64,000 bases of DNA from Lotus japonicus (taxonomy: Eukaryota > Streptophyta > Magnoliopsida > Fabales > Fabaceae). Position 1 is the stretch's first letter. Every line of letters begins with the position of its first letter. The DNA lies in contig NC_080044.1 of assembly GCF_012489685.1 (NCBI RefSeq), forward strand, positions 52,204,964-52,268,963, in the 5' to 3' direction. This document shows positions 1 through 10,145 of the stretch, piece by piece. Below the pieces are notes generated by a model. It was given only the letters and a program-made list of their open reading frames with translations. It was not told where the DNA came from and ran no database searches. The position numbers were made by a program, and so were the translations under genes.

Positions 1-165
1 CTTGAGTGATTTATCAAGTGAACCAGGATAAAATCCTTGTGTGCTTTTCTATCTCTTATCTTTTGCACTTAAGTTCTCGAAAGATTTGTCAAAATCTTTA
101 AGGTGGAAGTTTTATACTGAAAACGTTATTCAAACCCCCCCTTTCTACCGTTTTTCATACCTTCA
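1..165 (+). mobile_element. 3' end of a SireB-family LTR (solo LTR or element end)
   Basis: The sequence matches the last 165 bp of the SireB LTRs at 7130-7294 and 27415-27579 almost base for base, ending in the family terminus CATACCTTCA. No primer binding site follows, so this is the right-hand LTR of an element or a solo LTR. It is followed directly by SireA sequence, which suggests insertion just upstream of the SireA third ORF. The left part lies outside the window. Confidence 0.9.
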
Positions 166-194
166 TCCTGGACATCACTGCCTCTGAGAAGAAA

Positions 195-1256
195 ATGTTC
201 TCTGGTAAGCGTATTCCCTCAGATGTTCCTAATGTTCCTCTAGATAATGTGTCTATTCATGCTCCAGAAAATGCCTTCAAATGGAAATATGTCTATCAAA
301 GGCGTGTTGCCAAAAAGAAGGAGATTGCTTCTGATGTGTTAGCCTGCAAAGAGATCATTGCCTTGATTGCAAAAGCAGGGTTGAGGAAGACTGTGATGAA
401 CATAGGAAAATGCTATGACAAGCTTGTGAAGGAGTTTATTGTCAATCTCTCTAATGATGTTAATAATCCTGCCAGTCCTGAATTCAGGAAAGTGTTTGTC
501 AGGGGTAAGTGTGTGAATTTCTCTCCTGCTATCATCAACCAAACTCTTGAAAGAAGTGTGGTTGAATTTGTTGAAGAAGAACTTTCTCTGGATACGGTTG
601 CTGAGGAATTGACTGCTGGAAGAGTAAAGAAGTGGCCTGCTAAGAAGTTTCTGTCAACTGGGGTTCTAAGTGTGAAGTATGCTATTTTGAATAGGATTGG
701 AGTGGTGAATTGGGTTCTCTCTAACCATACTTCTGTTGTTTCTACTATGCTTGCCAAGCTTATCTATCGCATTGGGACTGAAATTGCTTATGACTTTGGC
801 AATTTTGTGTTTTCCCAAACCTTGAAGCATGCAGAGACATGTGCTGTGAAACTCCCCATCTCTTTTCCTTCTTTACTGACTGCTATCATTCTGAAACAAC
901 ATGCTAATATTCTCACTGTTGATGATGTTCCTGTGCCCAAAGGTACTCCCATCACTTTGGACCAACGGTTGTTCCTGGAACCTCATGTCCTGGACATTGA
1001 TCTGCCATCCAGTAGGACATCTGTTCCTGTCTCTGTGTCTGCCTCAGGAACTCACAGTGTCATTGCTGAACTTGAGGCCATTTCCAAGGAACTTCAAGAG
1101 ACCATCAGGATTGCTGCTGCTAGGAAGATTAAGGTGGATGCTCTCATCCAAACTCTCAAGGGGGAAGCTGGTCAAGAGGGTGAGCATGCAGCTGATGCTA
1201 AGAAGGAAGGATCTGCAGAAAATGATGAGGAAAACTCCTCTTCTGCTGGTATTTAG
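195..1256 (+). CDS. SireA third ORF, putative plant transposon / envelope-like protein
   Basis: An intact 353-aa ORF. Its N-terminal half (about residues 70-115) has the block CYDKLVKEFIVNLSND followed by a VFVRGKCVNFSP-type segment. It aligns in pattern with YDRLVKEFWKHADCDD of the SireB ORF3 in this window and with the family usually annotated as putative plant transposon protein or retrotransposon envelope-like protein. The C-terminus is a short charged tail (about residues 290-353) with a helical Glu/Lys-rich part. I see no signal peptide, membrane segment or polymerase motif. It lies upstream of four polypurine tracts and a 3' LTR, the position of ORF3 in Sireviruses. Function is unknown; an envelope role is only a label in the literature. 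The start is the first ATG, 29 bp after the inserted SireB LTR, so the native 5' context is lost. Confidence 0.75.
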   Translation: MFSGKRIPSDVPNVPLDNVSIHAPENAFKWKYVYQRRVAKKKEIASDVLACKEIIALIAKAGLRKTVMNIGKCYDKLVKEFIVNLSNDVNNPASPEFRKVFVRGKCVNFSPAIINQTLERSVVEFVEEELSLDTVAEELTAGRVKKWPAKKFLSTGVLSVKYAILNRIGVVNWVLSNHTSVVSTMLAKLIYRIGTEIAYDFGNFVFSQTLKHAETCAVKLPISFPSLLTAIILKQHANILTVDDVPVPKGTPITLDQRLFLEPHVLDIDLPSSRTSVPVSVSASGTHSVIAELEAISKELQETIRIAAARKIKVDALIQTLKGEAGQEGEHAADAKKEGSAENDEENSSSAGI

Positions 1257-1717
1257 TGCATGTCCTAGTCTGTGTGCTAGTTGACTTTTATTTGGCTGCG
1301 CTTAAATTCTTTCCACCTTTGCCAAATTTGTGCTAAAAAGGGGGAGTAGTAGTGTGTTGTTTGTTTCTTTCTGTGTTGTAGTGTTTTTTTTTTTGAAGCC
1401 TTGGTATTCTGGTAATGTTCTGTAATAAGTATGAAGCTTTGTGAAGACAAGTTCAGGAGATCTTCTATGTTCAAGTGCTTCAAGCTAGCTTCTGTTCAAG
1501 TGTTACCAAGTGTTGTTGTTTTAGATGGTTTCTATATACTTCAGGCAGTGTTTATTTGGATGCATCTTTTGAGGGGGAGTTCCTCCATGTTTTGGCTGTT
1601 GTGGATGCATTGGTTTGAGGGGGAGTATTTCTGCTGCTGACTCTGATGTTTTTGATGTTTTTTTTCCCTCTCTGGTAGTGAAGTTGTTTTTAGACAAAAT
1701 TTGACAAAGGGGGAGAT
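1257..1717 (+). other. SireA 3' noncoding region with repeated polypurine tracts
   Basis: Four purine tracts of the AAAGGGGGAG type occur at about 1335-1346, 1571-1579, 1616-1625 and 1703-1716. The last directly abuts the LTR start TGTTGTTCCC and is the likely plus-strand primer. Several tracts upstream of the 3' LTR are a known hallmark of Sireviruses. Confidence 0.75.
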
Positions 1718-2590
1718 TGTTGTTCCCTTGTTGTCATCAATTTTGTTAAAAACAACCTGATGTCCTAGCCGATGTTGTGACATCTGCCTTGGTGAAGGCC
1801 AGGACATCCGCCCCTGCTGGCATGCAAGTGGCTCCCTTATGGTTATGTTTTATGGTATGTTTTGTGCTTACTTGAAGATCAAGTAACTGATTGTTGGGAG
1901 CCAATTGCGGGTTGTTTATTGTTGGAACAAATCTGTGATTAAAAGATTTGTTTCTATTTTATTTGTTAATCACTCATATCAGATCTTGGAAGATTCTCTA
2001 CTGATATGAGTTGGATCAAAGTGTTCTTCAGCCCAAATAAACCCTAGCCGCCTCTGCTGAAATATATATATATAGACAAAGACCTGAAGTAGAGAGGATA
2101 TCGAGAGAATCACCTTGAAGATCAAGTGTTCTTAAGAGTGTAAGTTGTTCTCTGTCTTTGTAAGTTGTGAACTAGTCTTGCTCACTGATTCTATAAAGTG
2201 AGACTGAGTTCTGTGTTGTGTTTGAGTGTCAAACAAACCTTGTGTTATTGTTGTTACCAATCACTGTGGCAGTGATTGAGGAAAAGTGAGAGGGGCTCTC
2301 ATACTTAGGCTGTGGTTCTAAGTAGAAGACCACTGGGTAGATTAGGTTAAGAACAATGAACTTGATGTGTTCTTGTGTGTCTGTAATACCTAGATCTTGA
2401 GATAGTGGAATTCCTTTTCATAGGGCGAAACCTAACCAGACATAGGTGTAGTTTCACCGAACTGGGTTAACAACTTTCTGTGTCTTGTTTCTTTTAGTTG
2501 TTTTTGTGTTCATGCTTTTCAGTCATATGATGTTCTAATCGATTGTCCCAGCATCGTGCAGGACATATGTTCTAAGGGATCTAGAATTTT
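1718..2590 (+). mobile_element. SireA 3' LTR
   Basis: The start is fixed by the polypurine tract ending at 1717. A TATA stretch (about 2063-2077, AAATATATATATATAGAC) sits inside, with the repeat region probably beginning some 30 bp further on. The right end is uncertain: candidates run from about 2562 (TCGTGCA) to 2590, where SireB-like LTR sequence begins. The 5' LTR is off the left edge, so neither a target duplication nor LTR divergence can be measured. Confidence 0.65.
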
Positions 2591-3249
2591 AGTACAAAAG
2601 CAAATGTACTATCCTGACGACCTAACCTAACATTCTCAGCCACAGCAGAAGCTGGAAATTCCAGAACTGCCCTCCAACGGTAGCATTTCCATGCAACGTT
2701 CAAACCCTAATCCTTGGAGTATAAATAGAGGCTGAAGATTGAAAGATGCGGCTAGAAGGACTTACATACGCGCAAGCTATATTCAAACTTTCTAAGCATT
2801 CTTTCATCTTGAATTCATTGTGTTTACTATAAGCTTTTTAGAAGCAATCTCTTTGTAAACAAGAATTTCATAAACAGTTGTTTAGTTTGCCTTTAGGAGA
2901 TCAAGGTTGATCGGATCCTAGAGAAGACTAAGAGAGTGAATCTTAGTGTGAGCTAAGTCAGTGTATTGTTAGTCACTTGTAGGTTTCAAGTGCAGTTGTA
3001 ACATTTACCTGATTAGTGGATTGCCTTCATTCTAAGAAGGAAGAAATCACCTTAACGGGTGGACTGGATTAGCTTGAGTGATTCATCAAGTGAACTAGGA
3101 TAAAATCCTTGTGTGCTTTTCTATCTCTTATCTTAAGCACCTCTTGAGTCTCGAAAAGATTTGTTAAAATCTTAAGGTGGAAGTTTTATTTTGAAAACGT
3201 TTTTCAAACCCCTCCCCCCCCCCCCTTTCTACCGTTTTTCATACCTTCA
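2591..3249 (+). mobile_element. Diverged SireB-like LTR fragment (3' part)
   Basis: From AGTACAAAAGC onward this follows the SireB LTR from the middle of U3 to the terminus ATACCTTCA, with many substitutions and small indels. It includes a TATA box (about 2719-2729, AGTATAAATAGAGG) and a C-rich stretch near the end. No primer site follows. Its left part is missing because SireA appears inserted here; SireA would then be younger than this LTR. Confidence 0.75.
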
Positions 3250-3550
3250 GAGATCACCGAGTTTAGGCATTGAACTATTTCTTTTGCTTTTAGTTGGATA
3301 TTTAAATTGATGTAATTTACTTTGAGGTTTTGTTCAGACACATATTCCATACCTTTTCTTATGAGTATTGAACTTCGAAGTATGGCGTTGATTATTAATT
3401 CCGCAAGTTTTAAATGGTTAAATTTTAAGAAATTCGTTAAATTGAATCTTTATCACTAATTGAGGATTAATTAATTGAACGACGAAAATTCTTTATGAAA
3501 ATTGAGACGTTTTGGTTTCTGTGTGACACTGGAGAAATCGGGGCGTTATA
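3250..3550 (+). mobile_element. Degenerate Gypsy LTR 3' end related to TekG1
   Basis: About 3435-3550 reads as a diverged copy of the TekG1 LTR terminus in the opposite orientation. Shared pieces include GACGAAAA(C/T)TCTTTA(C/T)GAAAATTG and a TGTGTGACACTGGAGAAAT-type end finishing in CGGGGCGTTATA; intact TekG1 ends CGGGGCGTTACA. The stretch 3250-3434 is probably the same LTR but I cannot align it by eye. Confidence 0.55.
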
Positions 3551-4059
3551 CCCGCAAAGATCCAAGCCTCCTTGCTCTAAGAAAACGAAAAACTCCACCA
3601 AGCAAATAAGATACTCCAAGGAGGGAGGGAGAAGGAAAATGTTTTCCCAAATAGGAGGAAAAAAGAGCTTGACGTTTGATGAATCCTCAAGTATATTTTT
3701 AGTGAGGGTGAGAAACAACTTCATGTGAATGAGATTTCCCTCAACCAAAAACCTCTATTTATAGCGTTGGGTGAGAAAGAATGAAAATATTACCATAATC
3801 ACTAAGAATTTCGTGCACCCTCTCCATTTTCTGTTTTTTAATCTTATCACTTCAATAGACAAGTTTTGTTTCACAAGATTGCACTTATTTCAATTTTTAT
3901 GATTAAATCCACGCTTGATAAAATTTTGAATATAAATTAAATTTAAATCATAGCTATTCAAAATATGATAATATAGTTATCTCTAGCCTTTATCTCTTTT
4001 TTAAACTCATTTTAATAGCTAGATCACCAAAAATCAACAATTCTTCAATAAAACAAGCA
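3551..4059. other. Unassigned AT-rich stretch with a minus-strand TATA-like promoter
   Basis: There is no convincing ORF. On the minus strand CTATAAATAGAGG (about 3753-3765) looks like an LTR promoter TATA box followed by a 5' leader, so this may be part of another LTR in reverse orientation. The last 40 bp (from about 4020) probably already belong to SireC1, as leader of the small ORF at 4060. Confidence 0.3.
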
Positions 4060-4449
4060 ATGGCATCCTACATAGCTTTCATCGAAGAACTAACGAAGGA
4101 GGCCTTTGATGAGGATCTCTTCATCAATGTGCGGCATCCAGAGGATCTGAGTGTCTATAGTCTGACAACCCAACTATTAGGCATGGGCCTAAGTCAAGAA
4201 ATGGACAACATCCTCAGAGGTTTCCTCGCGTTTGTAGAGGAGCTTCAAGATCTTTTCCAGCGGGAGCTGGATAACTCTGCTTAGATAGAAGCGGTGGAGA
4301 CTGCACTAGAGACCATGGCGGAGGGTCCTGAGAGGCAGGAAGTGCGCCAGAGCTTGGTCCAATTAGAGTATAGGCAGCATTGTCTGGAGCTTGAGAAAGC
4401 ACCGATGCGTAGGCAGTGTAGATCTTTGAGGAAAAATCCTCCTTTTTGA
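4060..4449 (+). pseudogene. SireC1 copy of the antisense accessory ORF (aORF), one stop
   Basis: The frame opens MASYIAFIEELTKEAFDEDL and is clearly homologous to the 130-aa SireB aORFs, which open MASYIVALEELRKKAFEEDL. The block RHPE and the segment FLAFVEE are shared. A TAG at 4282-4284 interrupts the frame after residue 74; the same frame then continues to a C-terminus rich in Arg and ending NPPF, matching DPPF of the SireB copies. An AATAAA signal follows at about 4472. The protein is predicted helical and acidic, possibly coiled coil; function unknown. It faces the SireC1 ORF3 fragment, the same convergent arrangement as in SireB, so the pair predates the split of these families. Confidence 0.7.
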
Positions 4450-4643
4450 ATGTATGACTGATTTTAATAAAAGAGGCTTGTTTGTTGATTAATGCATATG
4501 TGTAAAAACTAAGGTAGCAAAGAACATGTAATTATGCAAGCACATAAGAAAGAAAAGAAAATAGTCTGATAAAAGGAACAAAGTTAAAGATAAGAAACGA
4601 TAATAACATAATAATAAAATCAGAAGAAAGGAGAGATCCTAAA

Positions 4644-5375
4644 CTAAGGTTTAGTTGTCCTCTTCAGAATTTCTGCGCACATCTCTTGAAGACTCTAGAG
4701 AAGAGCTTCTTGAGAATCAAGTCTTCTTTCAATGAGGTCAAGTCTGGAGTCTGACTGAACTGGAGCAGACGGAGCAGCTTGATCAGAGTGAGGAGCTTGT
4801 ACAGAGGATGAGGCGATGTTTGTAACCGGAACAGGAGCGAACACTTGAGCTTTAAGGGCTGCAGCCTCAGCTTCTAGTTTTGCAGCCTGTTCCAGAGCAT
4901 CAAACCTAGCAGACTCACGTAGAGCTGCTTCAAGCCTTGTAGCAACTTCTGCTTCCTCTTTCTTCTTTCTTGTTTCTTTTATTTTAGTGTAGAGCTTTTC
5001 CCTTAAGCGTCTTTCATGTAGAGCTCGTCTTCTCCTGGTTCCGGCTTCAAATCTTTGTCTACCAGCATTAATTCTGGCCTCTCTTTCTTCATTGTAGAGT
5101 AACGTCATCTCATCAATCTTGTTATGCATCCAATTGCACAGACGACTCCAGTCTTCAACAACCAAGTTGGGTTTCTCACTGTGGTCAGTCTGACCATACA
5201 GGTTGTGAATGCGTGTTGATGCTTGATCATGAAATAGGTTGAGGCAACCAAGCAGAGTGTCTGGTTTAGGGTAAGTGTATGGGATGATGGACATATTGGT
5301 TTCAGGTGAGGGAGGATGATTACTGCTAGTGGCTTCAGAGGTACCTTGAGGAGATCCAATATTCAGAGTTTTAGG
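4644..5375 (-). pseudogene. SireC1 ORF3, C-terminal fragment
   Basis: A minus-strand frame homologous to the C-terminal quarter of SireB ORF3: MSIIPYTYPKPDTLLGCLNL against LSIIPYTHLQPTSLSECINI, then GQTD, a basic helical stretch, an Ala/Glu-rich coiled coil and a C-terminal SRLDLIERRLDSQEALL block (SRLDIMEQRLDIHESML in SireB). A TAG at 4695-4697 falls near the end; the frame otherwise runs to a stop at 4644. The N-terminal part was separated by insertion of the SireC2 LTR at 5376. It is too decayed to be functional but informative as an outgroup for the SireB accessory genes. Confidence 0.75.
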
Positions 5376-6083
5376 TGAAGGTGCGAAAACACTAGAAAGG
5401 GGGGGGTTTGAATAGAGTTTTTGGATAAACGTTTCCCCTTTTGAAGTTTTGGCAAACTTGAAGATAAGAACTAGGTGCTAAAGAATATAAAGTAGAGCAC
5501 GCAAGTATTTTATCCTGGTTCACTTGAGATAAAAGCTCAAGCTAATCCAGTCCACCCGTGAAGGTGATTTCTTCCTTCTTCTGATGAAGGCAATCCAATA
5601 AAATCAATGAATGTTACAACTGCACTTGCGACCTGCAAAGTGACTAACAGTACACTGGTTTTCTCACTAGTATTCTCTCAAGAAGCTGATCAACCGATCC
5701 TCTCAAGACTAGCTATACACTGAATCAAACTTGATTCAGTCCTCTCATGATTCGACCAACCTTGGTCTCTTAAGGAACTTTACAAAGTGTTTGTAAAAGG
5801 TTTTGGGTTTACAGTAAATGCTTCTGAAAAGCAAATGGTAAACTCAGATGTTTAAGAATACTGAAGAAATATTGCTAAGAGATTGGTTAGATGAATTCAG
5901 GAATATCTGCAAAGTTTCTTCACCTCTTTCTTCTGTCTCCAGTCCTTATATACTCCAAGACATTTGATGTAGCCGTTCCTAGGGTTTGGTCCGTTGGAGT
6001 GACAATCTTGTAATATCAGACTGCTAGACTGAACGAGGTAGGTGGCGGGCAGGCTATGACTGTACAATGGGTACTATGACAGC
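5376..6083 (-). mobile_element. SireC2 3' LTR, part 1 (split by SireB)
   Basis: On the minus strand this is a diverged Sirevirus LTR ending ...ACCTTCA at 5376. It shares with SireB LTRs the C-rich end and the segments around 5515-5610 (TATCCTGGTTCACTTGA, CCAGTCCACCCGT). It is cut at 6083 by the SireB insertion and resumes at 38255 after the duplicated ACAGC. Joined length is about 1.24 kb, close to the 1.21 kb of SireB LTRs. The LTR sits inside the SireC1 ORF3, so SireC2 is the younger of the two. Confidence 0.8.
6079..6083. repeat. Target site duplication ACAGC, left copy of the SireB composite
   Basis: ACAGC immediately precedes the LTR start TGTAAGATC at 6084 and recurs directly after the last LTR at 38250-38254. 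A 5-bp duplication is what Copia integrases make. It shows that the outermost LTRs, 32 kb apart, belong to one integration event or to an array that grew from one. Confidence 0.85.
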
Positions 6084-7294
6084 TGTAAGATCAAGTTTTG
6101 ATCTAGTAGTACAACTCTATGTTTTGATGATTACAAGTTAACCTTTTGATATGAACAATTGTGGTACTCTAACGTGTTTTTCTGAGTGTGCTATTTGCAG
6201 GTTCTGACCTCAACTCAATCTCACACAAATCAGAAGCACTGTGTATAAAGAGTGACCCAAGCAACGCTTTCGCATTCACCATGTTCAGTATGAACAGTGG
6301 AAAAGCTTCAGAAGTTCTGAAGTAATACAAACTCTGATGTGGACTCAGTCACTAGAAGCTCTGAAGATCCAGAAGTTCTGATAACCAAGAAACACTGAAG
6401 GTTCAGATGTTCTGATGGTGTAGAAGACTCTGAAGATCCAGAAGCTGAATAGTGGAAACTCTGAAGTCCAGAAGCAAGAAACTCTGAAGGCCATGTTCTT
6501 CCCTCTGAGTTCAGAATCAGAAGATACAATGGTCAGAGGATCTGTGCTTTCCCTCTGACTCTGATCAACCGGCTTCACAAGTTCCAATACGAAGCATTCC
6601 CCTGATCAGAAGTCTCCTAGGTTTAAAGGTCGCGTCGCTATCCAAGTACAAAAGCTACTGTACCTTCCTGACGACCTACCTAACGTTCTCAGCCACAGCA
6701 GAAGCTGGATTTTCCAGAACTGCCCTCCAACGGTAGCATTTCCCATGCATCCCTCAACCCTAATCCTTGGAGTATATAAAGAGGCTGAAGACTGAAAGAA
6801 ACGGCTAGAAGAAGCATTCACATACGCAAGACATATTCAAAAATCTTCTAAGTTTTCTTTCATCTGAAATTCATTGAGTTTACTATTAGCTTTTCAGAAG
6901 CAAATCTCTTGTAAACAATTCTTTGATAAACAGTTTGCTTAGTTCGTTTAGGAGATCAAGGTTGATCGGATCCTAGAGAAGACTAAGAGAGTGAATCTTA
7001 GTGTGAGCTAAGTCAGTGTAATTGTTAGTCACTTGTAGGTTTCAAGTGCAGTTGTAACTCTTACCTGATTAGTGGATTGCCTTCATTCTAAGAAGGAAGA
7101 AATCACCTTAACGGGTGGACTGGAGTAGCTTGAGTGATTTATCAAGTGAACCAGGATAAAATCCTTGTGTGCTTTTCTATCTCTTATCTTTAGCACTTAA
7201 GTTCTCGAAAGATTTGTCAAAATCTTTAAGGTGGAAGTTTTATACTGAAAACGTTATTCAAACCCCCCCCTTTCTACCGTTTTTCATACCTTCA
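6084..7294 (+). mobile_element. SireB LTR 1 (outer left, plus)
   Basis: It starts TGTAAGATC and ends ACCTTCA, 1211 bp. U3 carries many copies of CTCTGAAG/CCAGAAG motifs and the near-perfect palindrome CTTCAGAAGTTCTGAAG at about 6306-6322. The TATA box is TATATAAAG at 6773-6781. A primer site follows directly, so this is a 5' LTR. It is nearly identical to the other SireB LTRs in the window. Confidence 0.95.
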
Positions 7295-7296
7295 AT

Positions 7297-7308
7297 TGGT
7301 ATCAGAGC
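7297..7308 (+). other. Primer binding site, initiator-Met tRNA
   Basis: TGGTATCAGAGC begins two bases after the LTR end and is complementary to the 3' end of plant initiator tRNA-Met. It is the usual minus-strand primer site of Copia elements. Confidence 0.9.
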
Positions 7309-7366
7309 GCAAGTTCTGATTACCACACCTAACAGTGTTCAGTGATCCGGGCCGGTGTGAAAAACA

Positions 7367-8767
7367 ATGGCTGCCACCACCAGTGAAACTCAAAGAGATG
7401 GTTACAATGCAAAGCCTCCTATGTTCGACGGTCAAAGGTTCGAATATTGGAAAGATAGACTGGAAAGTTTCTTTCTGGGTTTCGATGCAGATCTCTGGGA
7501 TATTATTGTGGATGGCTACGAGCGTCCAGTTGATGCAGATGGCAAGAAGATCCCAAGGTCAGAGATGACTGCAGATCAAAAGAAGCTGTACTCACAACAT
7601 CACAAAGCAAGAGCAATTCTTCTAAGTGCTATTTCCTATGAAGAGTACCAGAAGATTACAGATCGTGAGTTTGCAAAAGGCATTTTCGAATCTCTGAAGA
7701 TGTCTCATGAAGGAAACAAGAAAGTCAAAGAATCAAAGGCATTGTCTTTGATCCAAAAGTATGAATCCTTCATCATGGAGCCAAATGAGTCCATTGAAGA
7801 AATGTTCTCCAGATTTCAGTTGCTTGTAGCTGGCATACGACCTCTCAACAAGAGCTACACAACAAAAGATCATGTCATAAGGGTCATCAGGTGTCTTCCT
7901 GAAAGTTGGATGCCTTTGGTGACTTCAATAGAGCTCACGAGAGACGTTGAGAATATGAGTTTAGAAGAACTCATCAGCATTTTGAAATGCCATGAGCTGA
8001 AGCGCTCAGAGATGCAAGATCTGAGAAAAAAATCCATAGCCTTGAAATCCAAATCTGAAAAGGCTAAGGTTGAGAAGTCAAAAGCTCTTCAAGCTGAAGA
8101 AGAGGAATCTGAAGAAGCATCAGAAGATTCTGATGAAGATGAGCTGACTCTGATCTCCAAGAGACTCAACCGCATCTGGAAGCACAGGCAGAGCAAGTTC
8201 AAAGGCTCTGGAAAGGCAAAAGGAAAGTATGAGTCCTCAGGCCAGAAGAAGTCTTCAATCAAGGAAGTCACATGCTTTGAGTGCAAAGAATCTGGGCACT
8301 ACAAAAGTGATTGTCCAAAGTTGAAGAATGACAAGAAGCCAAAGAAGCACTTCAAGACCAAGAAGAGTCTGATGGTGACCTTTGATGAATCAGAGTCAGA
8401 GGATGTTGACTCTGATGGTGAAGTCCAAGGACTCATGGCGATTGTCAAAGACAAAGGAGCAGAGTCAAAGGAAGCTGTTGACTCTGACTCAGAATCAGAA
8501 GGAGATCCTAACTCAGACGATGAAAATGAGGTATTCGCTTCTTTCTCTACCTCTGAACTGAAACATGCATTGTCTGATATCATGGATAAGTATAACTCCT
8601 TATTGTCTAAGCATAAGAAGCTGAAAAAGAACTTATCTGTTGTTTCCAAAACTCCTTCTGAACATGAGAAAATTATTTCTGATTTGAAAAATGATAATCA
8701 TGCTTTGATCAATGTGGCTGATCACCATGATTTTGAAAATGATTATCATTTTTCAAATCAGAAATAA
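7367..8767 (+). pseudogene. SireB gag, truncated and fused to inverted sequence
   Basis: The frame encodes Sirevirus gag from MAATTSETQRDGYNAKPPMF, through a UBN2/DUF4219-like region (about residues 20-210), a Lys-rich linker, one CCHC zinc knuckle CFECKESGHYKSDC (about residue 303) and a Ser/Asp/Glu-rich acidic tail. Family-like sequence stops at 8713 (...DNHALIN). The last 17 codons come from the junction with the inverted copy. Compared with the B2 gag (636-codon frame) it lacks the C-terminal third, and no protease or polymerase follows on this strand, so this unit cannot be autonomous. The protein should still form the capsid-like domain if expressed from the LTR at 6084. Confidence 0.85.
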
Positions 8768-10073
8768 TTTTCTCATGTTCGGAAGGAGTTTTGGAAACAG
8801 CAGATAAGTTCTTTTTCAGCTTCTTATGATTAGACAATAAGGAGTTATACTTATCCATGATATCAGACAATGCATGTTTCAGTTCAGAGGTAGAGAAAGA
8901 AGCGAATACCTCGTTTTCATCGTCTGAGTTAGGATCTCCTTCTGATTCTGAGTCAGAGTCAACAGCTTCCTTTGACTCTGCTTCCTTGTCTTTGACAATT
9001 GCCATGAGTCCTTGGACTTCACCATCAGAGTCAACATCCTCTAACTCTGATTCATCAAATGTCACCATCAGACTCTTCTTCGTCTTGAAGTGCTTCTTTG
9101 GCTTCTTGTCTTTCTTCAACTTTGGACAATCACTTTTGTAGTGCCCAGATTCTTTGCACTCAAAACATGTGACTTCCTTGATTGAAGACTTCTTCTGGCC
9201 TGAGGACTCATACTTTCCTTTTGCCTTTCCAGAGCCTTTGAACTTGCTCTGCCTGTGCTTCCAGATGCGGTTGAGTCTCTTGGAGATCAGAGTCAGCTCA
9301 TCTTCATCAGAATCTTCTGATGCTTCTTCAGATTCCTCTTCTTCAGCTTGAAGAGCCTTTGACTTCTCAACCTTAGCCTTTTCAGATTTGGATTTCAAGG
9401 CTATGGACTTTTTCCTCAGATCTTGCATCTCTGAGCGCTTCAGCTCATGGCATTTCAAAATGCTGATGAGTTCTTCTAAACTCATATTCTCAACGTCTCT
9501 CGTGAGCTCTATTGAAGTCACCAAAGGCATCCAACTTTCAGGAAGACACCTGATGACCCTTATGACATGATCTTTTGTTGTGTAGCTCTTGTTGAGAGGT
9601 CGTATGCCAGCTACAAGCAACTGAAATCTGGAGAACATTTCTTCAATGGACTCATTTGGCTCCATGATGAAGGATTCATACTTTTGGATCAAAGACAATG
9701 CCTTTGATTCTTTGACTTTCTTGTTTCCTTCATGAGACATCTTCAGAGATTCGAAAATGCCTTTTGCAAACTCACGATCTGTAATCTTCTGGTACTCTTC
9801 ATAGGAAATAGCACTTAGAAGAATTGCTCTTGCTTTGTGATGTTGTGAGTACAGCTTCTTTTGATCTGCAGTCATCTCTGACCTTGGGATCTTCTTGCCA
9901 TCTGCATCAACTGGACGCTCGTAGCCATCCACAATAATATCCCAGAGATCTGCATCGAAACCCAGAAAGAAACTTTCCAGTCTATCTTTCCAATATTCGA
10001 ACCTTTGACCGTCGAACATAGGAGGCTTTGCATTGTAACCATCTCTTTGAGTTTCACTGGTGGTGGCAGCCAT
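8738..10073 (-). pseudogene. SireB unit M gag, truncated
   Basis: Minus-strand gag identical in layout to the copy at 7367, with about five residue differences (for example KLKKD for KLKND and LSN for LSK). The CCHC knuckle is intact. It ends after ...SDLKNDNH; the next codons to 8709 are junction sequence. It is driven in principle by the LTR at 10146-11357, whose primer site lies at 10132-10143. No protease or integrase follows: the rest of unit M's coding region lies upstream of that LTR, not downstream, which shows a permuted arrangement. Confidence 0.85.
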
Positions 10074-10131
10074 TGTTTTTCACACCGGCCCGGATCACTG
10101 AACACTGTTAGGTGTGGTAATCAGAACTTGC

Positions 10132-10143
10132 GCTCTGATACCA
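10132..10143 (-). other. Primer binding site of unit M
   Basis: GCTCTGATACCA on the plus strand is the reverse complement of TGGTATCAGAGC, located two bases from the LTR edge at 10146. It is complementary to initiator tRNA-Met. Confidence 0.9.
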
Positions 10144-10145
10144 AT

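Noticed and set aside
7297..7308. tRNA gene at the TGGTATCAGAGC sites
   Set aside because: Only the tRNA 3' end complement is present and it adjoins an LTR; these are primer binding sites. No full cloverleaf is seen.
8089..8649. Ser-rich minus-strand ORFs opposite gag (also 8857-9351 and 28374-28934)
   Set aside because: Complement of the acidic Glu/Asp/Ser gag tail; a frame shadow.
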